From Formicarius rufipectus (lineage: Eukaryota; Chordata; Aves; Passeriformes; Formicariidae), in the NCBI GenBank assembly GCA_013399695.1, contig VXAU01003995.1:1483679-1547678 (forward strand): a stretch of DNA of 64,000 bases, read 5' to 3'. Each line of letters opens with the position of its first letter. Position 1 is the first letter of the stretch. Of the stretch, positions 63,961-64,000 are shown in pieces. The position numbers were made by a program, and so were the translations under genes. The notes beneath the pieces were generated by a model that saw only the letters and a list, made by a program, of their open reading frames with translations, was not told the DNA's origin and did no database searches.

Positions 63961-64000
63961 ACTGTTTTATTATTAGGATTATTTATTATTTTATTATTTA
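63961..64000. repeat. TTATTATTTA-type AT-rich repeat at window edge
   Basis: The window closes in TTATTA and TTTATTATTTTATTATTTA units. It may continue beyond the edge, so its full length is unknown. Confidence 0.75.

Larger units (their letters stand above)
1..64000 (-). other. RELN: RELN (reelin) gene body, internal part
   Basis: The window is read as an internal segment of the reelin gene because four minus-strand exons spell consecutive pieces of reelin in the right order and compatible phase. The order of encoded segments from high to low coordinates is [16 protein letters not shown], then APTEAPLRPHL, then SDSIILRDDFDSYH, then HGNAVTFCEPYGPREL. This is the order I recall in human reelin just after the middle of the reeler domain. 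RELN is known to be a very large gene with long early introns, which fits four exons in 64 kb. The first exons (signal peptide and most of the reeler domain) should lie to the right of the window, and the reelin-repeat exons to the left. No promoter, 5' UTR, 3' UTR or start codon of the gene is in view. Confidence 0.93.
36701..64000 (-). other. RELN: RELN intron (5' part missing), upstream of the 71-bp exon
   Basis: At least 27.3 kb of intron. I looked on the minus strand for the preceding reeler-domain exons (expected to include pieces such as HQFGNQFMCSVV or NLSFIWIAPP) and found none. It contains CR1 fragments near 43.3, 44.6 and 46.9 kb, a perfect inverted repeat at 41.7 kb, an A/C-only tract at 55.4 kb, A/G and poly-A runs, and a short possible LTR-like piece near 57.3 kb. 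The rest is ordinary AT-rich sequence with only short random open frames, and I see no other gene in it. Confidence 0.85.

Noticed and set aside
1..64000. Search for tRNA, rRNA, snRNA, CRISPR arrays, prokaryotic genes and a second protein-coding gene.
   Set aside because: No cloverleaf or other RNA-gene hallmark, no regularly spaced repeats and no second set of phase-compatible exons were recognised by eye. Small non-coding RNAs without strong sequence signatures cannot be excluded.

Overview
This window is vertebrate nuclear DNA, most likely from a bird. It is AT-rich, mostly non-coding, and has no open reading frame longer than about 140 codons. The recognisable interspersed repeats are 5'-truncated CR1 LINE tails ending in ATTCTATG- or ATTCTATT-type repeats, as in sauropsids and especially birds. 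No Alu, B1 or L1 element was recognised. There is no sign of bacterial, phage or plasmid organisation, so operons, ribosome binding sites and CRISPR do not apply.

The whole window appears to lie inside one gene, reelin (RELN), transcribed on the minus strand from right to left. Four short coding exons are visible at 36630-36700 (71 bp), 27779-27811 (33 bp), 26107-26185 (79 bp) and 18303-18399 (97 bp). Each has an AG acceptor with a pyrimidine tract and a GT donor. Reading phase is continuous across all three internal junctions. Together they encode about 93 residues: the end of the N-terminal reeler domain, a short linker, and the start of the region before the first reelin repeat. By recalled human numbering this is roughly residues 158-251, probably exons 4 to 7 of 65.

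The rest is intron. Three introns are complete: 8818, 1593 and 7707 bp. The two flanking introns run off the window, with at least 27.3 kb upstream of the first exon and at least 18.3 kb downstream of the last. Intronic content includes five or six CR1 fragments, one possible ancient MIR-like SINE, a (TA)n microsatellite, several poly-A or poly-T runs, an A/C-only simple repeat, a polypyrimidine tract, and a 12+12 bp perfect inverted repeat. There is also one undetermined base beside a 40-base A run.

Reelin is a large secreted glycoprotein of the extracellular matrix. It signals through the lipoprotein receptors VLDLR and ApoER2 to DAB1 and guides neuronal positioning. I found no separate novel system. 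The most useful points are the exon map, an in-frame-skippable 33-bp microexon, and a few unexplained structural oddities in the introns.
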